Shown piece by piece: positions 1 to 8,177 of a stretch of DNA of 64,000 nucleotides. A program made the position numbers and the translations under genes. Under the pieces are notes generated by a model. The model saw only the letters and a program-made list of their open reading frames with translations, was not told the DNA's origin and did no database searches. How positions within the stretch are numbered: position 1 is the stretch's first letter; every line of letters starts with the position of its first letter. This DNA comes from Occultella gossypii (GTDB lineage: Bacteria > Actinomycetota > Actinomycetes > Actinomycetales > Beutenbergiaceae), in contig NZ_JAGSHT010000016.1 in NCBI RefSeq assembly GCF_019947135.1, positions 62,001 through 126,000 of the forward strand, given 5' to 3'.

Positions 1-1964
1 AGCCTTGGGGCACCCTGCTCCGGCCAGCACCGCGTCACCTGACCCCAGCCGTCACCGAGGTCGTCCTCGATCGCGTGCTCCGACTCGCGGACTTCGGTGT
101 CGAGGATGAACCTCACATGCTCGAGATACTCCCCCGCCACGGTGATGTTGATGCCACCGAGCACATCGCCGCACTGCAGCAGCGGCTGGTACCGGATCTC
201 GTCGCCGTCCTCCAGATCCAGGACGGGGGCTTGGAAGAGGTACGGTCCCACCGGCGCCGTGGGGGTCGAGGCATCACTGACGTCATCCAGAGCGCGGTTG
301 GCGGCGGCGGAGTCGACGCCCGGGCCGGCATCAGCGCCCGCATCAGGCAGCGTCTGGGTCGCGCGGTACCAGGTCTCTTCCCCGTCCGTGGCCGGGGCCG
401 GGATCGCTGACCATGACTCGTCGTCGGCCACGACTGCCGTCGCCACCGTGACGTCGGCATCGTCGAGGATCGTGATGGTCGCACCCGGCTCCCCCACACC
501 GGAAAGCTCCGGCGAGACGAGCACAGGACCAGTGTCCGTGCCGACGAGGGTCACGGCCACTGGTGGGTCGGGCTCGACCGGGCCCGGGTCAGTGGGCTCG
601 TCCGTGGGGTCGGGGTCGACCGGCGTGGGATCGACGGGAGTCGGGTCGACAGGGGTGGGATCGACCGGGGTGGGCGTCTGATCCGTGGCCGGCGGCGTGG
701 GGTTCGTTCGGACGACGGGCCTCGTGGGGACGGGCGCCGTCCTCACCGGCGGACTCGTCGGCGACGTCGGGGTGGCTGTCGGGTTCGGGGTCGGCAATGT
801 AGTTGTCGGCGCGTCCGTCGGCGTCGCGCTCGGGTCCGGGTCGGCGGTGGCGGTGGCGGTGGCGGTGGCGACGATCGCCCCCGGGTCGGTCCCTGCGCCG
901 GGCGGCGCGGGCGGGTTCGACCAGGCCACCGCCGCAACGACGACGAGCGCGACCATCGCAACGGACGTGCCCGCGACGATCGGGTTCGCCTTCACCACGC
1001 GTCCGACCGTGCGTGCCGCGGCGAACCCACCTGACGCGGCGCCCGTCTTCGCGACTGTTGTCCCGGCCGCGCCAGCGGCCTTCGTCGCGGCGCCGGCACC
1101 GGCGGCGCCCCCGAGCACGATGCCGGCCTTGACCACGGCCGAGGTCAGGAAGAACAGCGGCAGTGTGACGACCACCGGCACGAGCACGGCGCCGAGCTTC
1201 TCCGAGACCGCCGTCAGCTCGAGCGCGACAGCGCTGCAGTCCACGCACCCCTGGAGGTGGTTCTGCACGGCGAGTCGGCGTCGCGCCGTGAGACGCCCGG
1301 TCTCGTAGTCCCCCAGTTGCGGGACGACCTTGGCGCACTCCGCGGGCAGGTCGGTGCGCCGTCCGGCACCGACGTGTGCCTGCAACCAGGCCGACCGGAA
1401 CCCGCTGCGCGCCCGGGAGGCCAGCACGGCCACCGCCGTCGGCTTGATCCCCATCTCCTCGGACAGCGCCGCGGGACCGTAGCCCTCGACCTCGGTCAGC
1501 CAGAGGACCTGCTGCCAGCGGGCCGGCAGGGACCTGAACGCGTCGGTGACGATGCCCCGTTCCAGGACGTCGTCGCTGGCGTCGGCGACCACCATCGGTT
1601 CGACTGCTCCAGCGACGTCGTCCAGATCGTCGACCGGGATCTCACCGACCCGCCGGGACCGGTCGATCGCCACGTTGCGCAGGGCACCGAAGAGATACGG
1701 GGCGAAACCCTGCGTGGGCCCGCCTCCGGATCGGATCGCGCGGAGCACCCCGACGAACGCGTCCTGCACGACGTCCTCAGCGTGCTCGCCGGCGCCGTTG
1801 CGCTTGGCCGACCGCACCGCCTGGTCGCGATACCGGTCGTAGAGCACGGCAAAGACCGCCACGTGCCCGGCCCGGACCTCGTCGAGGAGGCTCTCGTCAG
1901 TCTCCTCGCGCCAGTCCCTGGCTTCGGCCACCTGACGAGGGAAGCCCAACGCCATCTGTGCCAT
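1..1964 (-). CDS. ECF-type sigma factor fused to zinc-finger, membrane and extracytoplasmic domains (C-terminus beyond window)
   Basis: This frame is open from the ATG at 1964 (preceded by AAAGGG) to the left edge, giving at least 654 codons. Residues about 25-95 look like sigma-70 region 2 (EDVVQDAF) and about 138-190 like region 4 (LPARWQQVLWL, then a helix-turn-helix). An anti-sigma-like zinc-finger motif follows, H236-x3-C240-x2-C243, then hydrophobic segments near 255-290 and a clear membrane helix near 325-348. Beyond it lie a Thr/Pro-rich linker with four PTPVD repeats (about 432-455) and a domain resembling bacterial Ig-like repeats (GEPGATITI). Sigma factors of about 180 residues are the norm, so this is a sigma/anti-sigma-like fusion whose tail should face outside. 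Actinobacterial ECF groups with such C-terminal extensions are known. The true C-terminus is not visible. Confidence 0.88.
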   Translation of the reverse strand, partial: MAQMALGFPRQVAEARDWREETDESLLDEVRAGHVAVFAVLYDRYRDQAVRSAKRNGAGEHAEDVVQDAFVGVLRAIRSGGGPTQGFAPYLFGALRNVAIDRSRRVGEIPVDDLDDVAGAVEPMVVADASDDVLERGIVTDAFRSLPARWQQVLWLTEVEGYGPAALSEEMGIKPTAVAVLASRARSGFRSAWLQAHVGAGRRTDLPAECAKVVPQLGDYETGRLTARRRLAVQNHLQGCVDCSAVALELTAVSEKLGAVLVPVVVTLPLFFLTSAVVKAGIVLGGAAGAGAATKAAGAAGTTVAKTGAASGGFAAARTVGRVVKANPIVAGTSVAMVALVVVAAVAWSNPPAPPGAGTDPGAIVATATATATADPDPSATPTDAPTTTLPTPNPTATPTSPTSPPVRTAPVPTRPVVRTNPTPPATDQTPTPVDPTPVDPTPVDPTPVDPDPTDEPTDPGPVEPDPPVAVTLVGTDTGPVLVSPELSGVGEPGATITILDDADVTVATAVVADDESWSAIPAPATDGEETWYRATQTLPDAGADAGPGVDSAAANRALDDVSDASTPTAPVGPYLFQAPVLDLEDGDEIRYQPLLQCGDVLGGINITVAGEYLEHVRFILDTEVRESEHAIEDDLGDGWGQVTRCWPEQGAPR

Positions 1965-2022
1965 GCATGCCCTTTGGTGGGTTCAGGCCTCCAAGGGTAG
2001 GTGACTCCAAGGGGTCGCCCGG

Positions 2023-3207
2023 TCAGTGCGCCTGTCCCGAGCCGGGCTGCCCGGCGTCGAAGTAGGCGACGAGGTCCTCCTCCAACGGGGGCACCGGCAA
2101 CGCGGAGCCGTCGCCGCGCAGCGACGCGGTGGCCACGATCCCGGCGGCCACGGCCTCACGCGCCGCGACCGGGGACGTCTCGGTTCGACCGCCGTCCCGC
2201 ACGAACCGCAGGAACTCGCTGATCAGCATTGAGTCCGCGCCGCCGTGCCCGCCGATACCGGCGGGGACCTCGACGCTCTCGTCCGGTTCGCCGGTGCCGT
2301 TGTGCCGGCGGTTCCACAGGTGCACCCGGGCGCCCGCGGCGTCCCCGGTGTTCTCGATCCGTCCCTGCGTGCCGATCACGGTGTAGTTGCGCCAGTAGTC
2401 CGGCGTGAAGTGACACTGCTGGTACGAGGCCAGCACCCCGCCGTCGAGCACCATGTTCATCATCGACAGGTCCTCGACGTCGATGATCGGGTGCAGGCCA
2501 CGCTGGGCGCTCGGCGGCCAGTTGTCGAGGCTGAACCAATCCGTCATGCGCTCGTCGGACCGGTCGGCGCGGTCGGTGACGTCGCCGTAGACGCTCAGCG
2601 CCCCGACAGCAGCGACCCGGCGGGAGTAGCCACCGGCCAACCAGTGGATGACGTCGATGTCGTGCGCGCCCTTCTGCAGCAGCAGGCTCGTGCTGCGGCT
2701 ACGGTCGGCGTGCCAGTCCTTGAAGTAGTAGTCGCCGCCGTGGCCCACGAAGTGCCGGCACCAGATGGCCTTGACCTCGCCGATCCGGCCGTCGTCGATC
2801 AACTCCTTCATCACCGTGATCACGGGCATGTGCCGCATGTTGTGGCCGACGTACAGGCGGGCACCGGTGCGGCGGGCGGTGGCCAGGATCCGGTCGGTGT
2901 CCTCGATGCGGACCGCGAGCGGCTTCTCGCAGAACACGGCCACGCCCGCCTCGAGCGCGGCGAGGACCGGGCCGGCGTGCCGATCGTCGGGGGTGAGCAC
3001 CATGACGGCGTCCACGCCGTGGTCGAGCAACTCGCCCAGGTCCGCGGTGATCAGGGCGTCCGGGAACGCCGTGCCGGCTTCATCCCGGGCCCGTGCACTC
3101 GGGTCGCACACCGCCACTACTTCCGCGCCGGCCCCCTGCCGGTGCGCCTCCCGTGCCAGCGGCCCCCGGGCCCCGTACCCGATCACGCCGATCCTCAGGT
3201 CCCTCAC
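2023..3207 (-). CDS. Gfo/Idh/MocA family oxidoreductase
   Basis: This is a 394-residue NAD(P)-dependent dehydrogenase of the Gfo/Idh/MocA superfamily, whose members oxidise or epimerise sugars and cyclitols in the cytoplasm. The N-terminal Rossmann nucleotide-binding motif is VIGYGARG (about residues 8-15), and the family signature EKPL lies near residue 95. The C-terminal half is the alpha/beta substrate domain, with a histidine pair in KGAHDIDVIHWL near residue 183. Length is normal for the family. It is transcribed alone towards the sigma-fusion gene, 58 bp away, with the GC-extreme tract upstream. The substrate cannot be read from the sequence. Confidence 0.9.
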   Translation of the reverse strand: MRDLRIGVIGYGARGPLAREAHRQGAGAEVVAVCDPSARARDEAGTAFPDALITADLGELLDHGVDAVMVLTPDDRHAGPVLAALEAGVAVFCEKPLAVRIEDTDRILATARRTGARLYVGHNMRHMPVITVMKELIDDGRIGEVKAIWCRHFVGHGGDYYFKDWHADRSRSTSLLLQKGAHDIDVIHWLAGGYSRRVAAVGALSVYGDVTDRADRSDERMTDWFSLDNWPPSAQRGLHPIIDVEDLSMMNMVLDGGVLASYQQCHFTPDYWRNYTVIGTQGRIENTGDAAGARVHLWNRRHNGTGEPDESVEVPAGIGGHGGADSMLISEFLRFVRDGGRTETSPVAAREAVAAGIVATASLRGDGSALPVPPLEEDLVAYFDAGQPGSGQAH

Positions 3208-3288
3208 GTGCCACCACTCCCGCTCGGTTCACGCCCGACGCCACGCCGGGTCCGACCCGAGCATAGGCGGGGAGCGCGTCCGGGCGTG

Positions 3289-3420
3289 GGGGGCCCCGCA
3301 CCCGCCGCGGGGGGGGGGGGGCGGCCCCGCCCCCCCCCGCCCCGGGGGGGCTGCGGGCGGGGGGGTTCCCCCCGCACCGCGCGGGGGGTCCCCGGCCCCC
3401 AGCGCCGCGAACCTCTGCCC
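3289..3420. repeat. Extreme poly-G/poly-C low-complexity tract with a hairpin
   Basis: This intergenic stretch contains a run of 13 G (3309-3321), nine C (3330-3338), seven G (3344-3350), another seven G (3359-3365) and six C. A hairpin can form from CCCCCCGC (3368-3375) and GCGGGGGG (3381-3388) with a 5-nt loop. It lies downstream of the eight-gene operon ending at 3458 and upstream of the dehydrogenase start at 3207, so it could act as a terminator. It may equally be a slippage-prone or mis-assembled patch, because nothing else in the window is so homopolymeric. Confidence 0.8.
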
Positions 3421-3457
3421 GTGGCGCCCGGGATCCGGGCCACCCGCGGCCGAACGA

Positions 3458-4102
3458 TCAGCTCAGTTCCAGGTCCCCGTGGGCGCCACGTACGACGGCG
3501 GTCAGGGCGGGTTCCTCCCCGGCGTCGACAGCGAGGTCCACGCCAAGCAGATCGAGCACCTGCCGAGCCCGGGCGGCATCGGGGTGCCGGCCGCGCATGG
3601 CCTCCAGTTCCACCGTGGGCAGGTCCCCCTGTCCGGGGTTGCGGGTGGTGCCCCAGTCGATGAGGAACGGCAGCACCGGGTCGGGTCGGCCCTCGAGCAC
3701 CCGGGTCAATCGCCAGGACAGCACCTCACCGTCGGGCTTGGTGCGCGAGAGCGGCCGGATCGCTCCGGTGTCGTGACCGCCGCTGGCCGCTCGCGCCACC
3801 GTCTCCTCGATGTCGTCGGGGTGGACGGCGAACGTGGCCAGCCCGGGTGCGTCGCGCTCGTCGATGCCGAACGTGGTGACGGGCCCGGTGGTGGTGCGGT
3901 CCGGGTCGGGGCCGATCAGTTCCAGGTAGTGCGGGCCGCGCCGCCCGGCGACCGTGAACGCGACGAGCGCATTGGCGGTGCCAGTGGGGTGCGTCCCGCC
4001 GGGCACGGGCTCCACGCCGGTGGCCTCGGTGAACCACGACACCAGCTCAGCCAGGGACGGCCCAGCCAGGACCAGATGGTCCAGGATCGCGGGGACGCTC
4101 AC
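3458..4102 (-). CDS. VOC (glyoxalase-like) family protein
   Basis: The protein has 214 residues from a GTG start at 4102 that overlaps the stop of the preceding AhpD-type gene by 4 bp (GTGA). The open frame extends further upstream, but that part is antisense-like and out of frame with the AhpD gene, so the coupled GTG is preferred. The N-terminus (LDHLVLAGPSLAELVSWF) is a vicinal-oxygen-chelate beta-alpha fold resembling the Glyoxalase_3 type; HYLELIGPDP near residue 58 continues the fold. It is the last gene of the ABC/luciferase operon. The reaction is unknown; family members bind a metal and act on small organic substrates or resistance ligands. Confidence 0.82.
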   Translation of the reverse strand: MSVPAILDHLVLAGPSLAELVSWFTEATGVEPVPGGTHPTGTANALVAFTVAGRRGPHYLELIGPDPDRTTTGPVTTFGIDERDAPGLATFAVHPDDIEETVARAASGGHDTGAIRPLSRTKPDGEVLSWRLTRVLEGRPDPVLPFLIDWGTTRNPGQGDLPTVELEAMRGRHPDAARARQVLDLLGVDLAVDAGEEPALTAVVRGAHGDLELS

Positions 4103-4773
4103 GCGCTCGCCCGGCGCCTGGGCAGCCTGGGCTCGCCGAGAGAGAGCATCAGCCGGTTCGCCCAGTTGAAGAACGCGGAACCGTTGATCACGTCGACGAT
4201 CTCCTCGTCCGCCAGGCCCGCCTCGCGCAGGGCCCGCACGTGACTGCCGTCGAAGGTCGGCGGCGTCGCGGTGAGCGCGACGGAGGCGGCCACGATCGCG
4301 TTCCAGCGAGGATCGAGATCGGTGGTCACACCGTCGGCGAGGAGGCGATCCACGTCCGCGTCGCGGCCGGATTCCTTGACGGCGAGCCGCGCGTGCACGG
4401 AGGCGCAGAAGACGCAGCCGTTGACCCGGGAGGTCGCCGCGGCCGCGAGTTCGCGCTCGGCCCGCGGCAGTCCGCCGTCGGTGTTGTAGAAGATGTCGAG
4501 GTCGGTGCGGGTGCGGGCGCCGAGCACCTCGGGGTCGCGGGCGAGCAGCGCGAAGTAGTCGTTCTTCGCGCGGGCGGGCTCCACGAGCCCCTCGTAGTGC
4601 CGCTCGGTGAGTTCGTCCTCGCGCAACGGGGTGAGCCACGGCAGCCAGCCGAGCGGCTCGCGGGTGAAGGCCTCGGGGTGCGCCACGTCGTGGTGGATGG
4701 TGACGCGCTCCGCGGCCCGCTCGGCGACTCCGGCGGTCTCGGTCGTCTCGGCGGTCTGCGTCGTCTCGGTCAT
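4099..4773 (-). CDS. Alkylhydroperoxidase (AhpD/CMD) domain protein, Avi_7169-like
   Basis: This 224-residue protein has the AhpD/carboxymuconolactone-decarboxylase signature CVFCASVHAR near residue 120: a CxxC pair followed by a histidine, the redox-active site of AhpD-type peroxidases. The segment DLDIFYNTDGGLPRAERELAAAA before it, and a second helical region after it, fit the peroxidase-related family named for Agrobacterium Avi_7169. It starts 3 bp after the stop of the partner CMD gene and overlaps the VOC gene by 4 bp. Context with a luciferase-like monooxygenase suggests detoxification of peroxides or of an oxidised substrate intermediate, which is an inference. Confidence 0.87.
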   Translation of the reverse strand: MTETTQTAETTETAGVAERAAERVTIHHDVAHPEAFTREPLGWLPWLTPLREDELTERHYEGLVEPARAKNDYFALLARDPEVLGARTRTDLDIFYNTDGGLPRAERELAAAATSRVNGCVFCASVHARLAVKESGRDADVDRLLADGVTTDLDPRWNAIVAASVALTATPPTFDGSHVRALREAGLADEEIVDVINGSAFFNWANRLMLSLGEPRLPRRRASA

Positions 4774-4776
4774 GGC

Positions 4777-5364
4777 TCAGGCCTCCGTGGTGGCCAGCAC
4801 GCGCAGGCCGTGGACTTCGCGGATCTGGTAGGACAGGAACGCCACCAGCTGGGACAGGGTGACCACGCCGGTGGTGGACCAGCCGGCGTCCAGCAACCGC
4901 TGCAGCGCCTCCGGGCTGGCCTCCCGTGGACGGAACACGAGCAGGTGGGCGTGTTCCAGCGCCGCGCTCAGGCGACTGCCGAGCTCCAGCGCACCCTCCT
5001 CGGACACGGCGAACCGGGGGCCGTCGCTCGACTCCGCGGCCAGGCCGGTCTCGGCGTAGGTGCCATAGGGCCCGGTCGTCAGTCCTGCGTCCGCCTGCGT
5101 CACGACCAGGGCGAGCAGGTTCGCGTCGACGGCGCCCAGCGCCACCGCGTAGTGGTCCGCGAGCTCCTCCTGCCGGTGCAGGCGGCTCACGAACGCCGCG
5201 ACCGCCAGGCGCTCGACCCTGGTGACGTCCGCGGTGTCCACCGGGGTGAACAGCGCGTCGTAGGTGCGTTGGCTGTTCTCCTTCGCCGCAGGGCGGGAGT
5301 CGCGGATCCGGTCCAGGTGGTCCCCGGGTGCCACGTCCAGCACCGTGTTGATGACGTCAGGCAT
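4777..5364 (-). CDS. CMD domain protein, Avi_7170-like
   Basis: This 195-residue protein starts at an ATG preceded by AGGAG at 4-nt spacing. The sequence (VERLAVAAFVSRLH, then DANLLALVVTQADAGL) has the helical carboxymuconolactone-decarboxylase-like fold but lacks the CxxC pair of its downstream neighbour, so it is probably a non-catalytic or structural partner. It resembles the CMD-domain family named for Avi_7170, which is found next to Avi_7169-type peroxidases, luciferase-like monooxygenases and peptide-type ABC importers. It lies 39 bp after the luciferase-like gene in the same operon. Confidence 0.83.
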   Translation of the reverse strand: MPDVINTVLDVAPGDHLDRIRDSRPAAKENSQRTYDALFTPVDTADVTRVERLAVAAFVSRLHRQEELADHYAVALGAVDANLLALVVTQADAGLTTGPYGTYAETGLAAESSDGPRFAVSEEGALELGSRLSAALEHAHLLVFRPREASPEALQRLLDAGWSTTGVVTLSQLVAFLSYQIREVHGLRVLATTEA

Positions 5365-5403
5365 CGTTCTCCTTCATGGTCGAGAGGGTGGTGCGGCTCG
5401 CCC

Positions 5404-6456
5404 TCACCGGGCCGCGGCTGCATGGTCGCGCCCATGGCCGGGGGCAGGCGCCCAGCCCAGCGCCGGGGCAACCTCCCGGGCCGTCAGTTGGATGGACCGC
5501 AGGATGTAGGCGTGCGGCGGGTCGATGGAGTGCACCTGGAACGACAGGTGCGTGGCCCGGGCGAGCGCGGAGTCCGCGCCGAGCGTGGCGATGACGGCGG
5601 CCGGGTCGCCGACATGGGCGTCCGTGGCTGCGATCAGCTCGTCGACCGAGAGGGCGGCCGGGTCCTGGCCGGTGATGGTCCGGACGAAGCCGGCGCCGCG
5701 CAGGCCGGTCTCGGCGAACGCCCGGGCCTGGTCGTGGTCGTCGGCCACGAACAGCGAGCGGGCCACGCTGATCCGCGGGGCCACGCCGCTGGGCAGGTGC
5801 TCGAGGTAGGCGTCGATCAGTTCGTTCTGCACGTCAGCCAGGGACCGTCCGTCCTCGCGCGGCTGGGTACGCGAGAGCATCAGGCCGTGCCCGCGCCGGC
5901 CCGCCTCGATCGCCCAGGGTGCGGAGAACGTGGCGATCCAGAGCCGCTGCGCCAGGGACTGCGCGCCGGGGTAGAGAACCGCGCCCTGGCCAACCTCCTC
6001 GCCGCCCAGCGCGGCCTCGACGGTCGCGAGGTTCGCGGCGAAGATCTCCCGGCGCTCGGCGAAGTCGAGACCGAAGGTGGCGAACGCCGTCGGCGACCCG
6101 CCGGAGGCGAACCCGAGCTCGAGGCGCCCGCCGCTGAGTACGTCGAGCACGACGGCGTCCTCGGCCACCCGCACCGGGGACTCCAGGGCGAGGGTGATCA
6201 CGCCGGTGGTCAGCCGCACCCGGCTGGTGCGTGCGGCCGCCTGGGCCAGGAACACCAATGGCGAGGGCAGACCGCCCTCGTCGCCGTCGAAGTGGTGCTG
6301 CGCCACGGCGACCGCGTCGAAGCCCTCCGTCTCGGCGGTGGTGATCTGCTCCAGGGCGAGCTCGTAGCGCTGCGCGGCCGGAACCTGGTCCAGGACCCGG
6401 GTGAAGAACCCGAGCTGCTTGCGTGTCATGTCCAACCTCGTGTCTTCGATACTCAT
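5404..6456 (-). CDS. FMN-dependent luciferase-like monooxygenase, KPN_01858-like
   Basis: This is a 350-residue bacterial-luciferase-like flavin monooxygenase: an (alpha/beta)8 barrel that uses reduced FMN and O2. Visible signatures are DAVAVAQHHFDGDEGG near residue 50, TGVITLALESPVRVAED near 85-100 and ELGFASGGSP near 113. Length and motifs fit the KPN_01858-type family. The ATG at 6456 overlaps the ABC ATPase stop by 4 bp, so monooxygenase and importer are translationally coupled. The inferred role is oxygenation of the imported compound; organosulfur compounds are typical substrates of such enzymes, but nothing here proves the substrate. Confidence 0.88.
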   Translation of the reverse strand: MSIEDTRLDMTRKQLGFFTRVLDQVPAAQRYELALEQITTAETEGFDAVAVAQHHFDGDEGGLPSPLVFLAQAAARTSRVRLTTGVITLALESPVRVAEDAVVLDVLSGGRLELGFASGGSPTAFATFGLDFAERREIFAANLATVEAALGGEEVGQGAVLYPGAQSLAQRLWIATFSAPWAIEAGRRGHGLMLSRTQPREDGRSLADVQNELIDAYLEHLPSGVAPRISVARSLFVADDHDQARAFAETGLRGAGFVRTITGQDPAALSVDELIAATDAHVGDPAAVIATLGADSALARATHLSFQVHSIDPPHAYILRSIQLTAREVAPALGWAPAPGHGRDHAAAAR

Positions 6457-8177
6457 GCGGATGGCTCCTGCGGCAGCCCGGCCGGGGCGAGCCGCCCCGG
6501 GATGGCCGCCAGGAGCGCGCGGGTGTAGGGCTCGGCCGGATCCGTGAACACCGACTCGGTCAGCCCGCTCTCCACCACCCGGCCCTGGTTCAGGACGGTC
6601 ACGGTGTGCGAGATGTGCCGCACCACCGCCAGGTCGTGGGAGATGAACAGGTAGGTCAGGCCGAGGTCGTCCTGGAGCTGTTCGAGCAGCCGCAGGATCT
6701 GCGCCTGCACACTCACGTCCAGCGCGGAGACCGCCTCGTCCAGGACCAGCAGCTGCGGCTCGAGCACCAGCGCCCGGGCGATCGCGACCCGTTGCCGCTG
6801 GCCACCGGAGAGTTCCGCGGGCCGGCGCGTGGCGAGCCCGGCCGGCAGCGACACCTGATCCAGCAGGGCGGTCACCTTCGCCGCCCGGCCGGCCCGGTCA
6901 CCGAGACCGAAGTTCGTCAGCGGCTCGGCGATGATGGTCGCCACGTCCTGACGCGGGTCGAGGGAACTGAACGGGTTCTGGTAGACCATCTGCAGCACCC
7001 GCCGTAACTGGCGCAACTGCTCCCCGCGGAGCCCGGTGAGCTCCTGCCCGCCGACGGCGATCGACCCCGACGTCGGTGTGTGGAACCCGAGCACCGCCCG
7101 CGCGATCGTGGTCTTGCCCGAGCCGGATTCGCCCACGATGGCGTGCGTGGTGCCCGGCTGCACCGAGAACGAGACACCGTCGACGGCACGCAGCGGGTCC
7201 CGGCCACGGCCCAGGGAGAACTCCTGCACCAGGTCACGCACGACGAGGGTGGGCCGGGCGCCCGCGCCGTGGGCGACGATCCGTTCGGCCTCGGCCAAGG
7301 TCCGCCGGCCCGCGGTGGCCAGGGCCGGGGCGTCGGCGAGCAGCTGCCGGGTGTAGGCCGACGTGGGCGCGGTGAGCACCTCGTCCTTCGGACCCTGCTC
7401 CTGGACCCGGCCATCCTTGAGGACCACGACGGACGTCGCCCGGTCCGCTGCGACCGCCAGGTCGTGGGTGACCAGCAGGATCGCGGTGCCGAGTTCGGCG
7501 CGCAGTTCATCCAGCAGGTCGAGGATGTTGCGCTGCACGGTCACGTCCAGGGCGGAGGTGGCCTCGTCGGCGATGATCAGTTCCGGGTCGAGCGCGATCG
7601 CGGAAGCGATCAGAACCCGCTGCTTCATGCCCCCGGACAGTTCGTGCGGGTACTGGCGCGCGCGCAGTTGCGGGTCGGGGATGCCGACCCGCTCGAGGAG
7701 CTCGACGACCCGGGCCCGGATAGCCCGCTTGTCACCCCACCGGTGGATCCGGAGCACCTCGCCGAGGCTGTCCCCGATGCGCTTGACCGGGTTCAGGGAG
7801 TTGTTCGGGTCCTGTGGCACCAGCCCGATCCGGCTCCCCCGGACCGCCTGCAGCTGTTTGGGCGACCACGCGGTGATGTCCGTCCCGTTGAGCAGGATCT
7901 GCCCGGCGGTGACCGATCCGTTCTCGGCCAGCAACCCGATCACGGCCTGCGCGGTGGTGGTCTTGCCGGAGCCGGACTCCCCCACCACGGCCACGACCTC
8001 ACCGGGGTGGATGCGCAACGACACCTCGTGCACGACGGTGGTCGACTCGTGGCCGCTGGAGTAGGCCACCGAGAGGTCACGGACCTCCAGGACGGGCGCT
8101 GCGCCGTCGGGCCCGTCCTGCCCGACGGCGGAACGCGCCCCGGCGAGGGCGCGCACCGGTGCGCTCGCGCCGCTCAT
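6453..8177 (-). CDS. Double-ATPase subunit of a peptide/nickel-type ABC importer
   Basis: This 574-residue protein carries two complete ABC ATPase domains, equivalent to DppD and DppF fused. The first has Walker A GESGSGKTT near residue 64, signature LSGGMKQR near 173 and Walker B LIIADE. The second repeats the set with GESGSGKTT near 353, LSGGQRQR near 462 and LLVLDE. The ATG at 8177 overlaps the permease stop by 4 bp; a longer upstream frame exists but would run antisense-like through the permease. It energises import by the two permeases and the lipoprotein encoded upstream in the same operon. Confidence 0.93.
   Translation of the reverse strand: MSGASAPVRALAGARSAVGQDGPDGAAPVLEVRDLSVAYSSGHESTTVVHEVSLRIHPGEVVAVVGESGSGKTTTAQAVIGLLAENGSVTAGQILLNGTDITAWSPKQLQAVRGSRIGLVPQDPNNSLNPVKRIGDSLGEVLRIHRWGDKRAIRARVVELLERVGIPDPQLRARQYPHELSGGMKQRVLIASAIALDPELIIADEATSALDVTVQRNILDLLDELRAELGTAILLVTHDLAVAADRATSVVVLKDGRVQEQGPKDEVLTAPTSAYTRQLLADAPALATAGRRTLAEAERIVAHGAGARPTLVVRDLVQEFSLGRGRDPLRAVDGVSFSVQPGTTHAIVGESGSGKTTIARAVLGFHTPTSGSIAVGGQELTGLRGEQLRQLRRVLQMVYQNPFSSLDPRQDVATIIAEPLTNFGLGDRAGRAAKVTALLDQVSLPAGLATRRPAELSGGQRQRVAIARALVLEPQLLVLDEAVSALDVSVQAQILRLLEQLQDDLGLTYLFISHDLAVVRHISHTVTVLNQGRVVESGLTESVFTDPAEPYTRALLAAIPGRLAPAGLPQEPSA

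Noticed and set aside
600-680. Short repeated units resembling a small repeat array
   Set aside because: The repeats (about 15 bp each) encode the PTPVD linker in frame and have no spacers, so this is not a CRISPR array.
589-1338. A 249-codon minus-strand frame inside the sigma-fusion gene
   Set aside because: Out of frame with the continuous sigma, zinc-finger and membrane-domain reading frame; Arg-rich with no recognisable fold.
2245-3663. A 472-codon plus-strand frame over the dehydrogenase and the poly-G tract
   Set aside because: Antisense to a convincing Gfo/Idh/MocA gene; the part over the tract is only Gly/Pro/Arg homopolymer.
4240-6528. A 762-codon plus-strand frame across the AhpD/CMD/luciferase genes
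   Set aside because: It is antisense to three genes with clear family motifs and has the Arg/Gly/His-rich, motif-free composition typical of GC-rich shadow frames.
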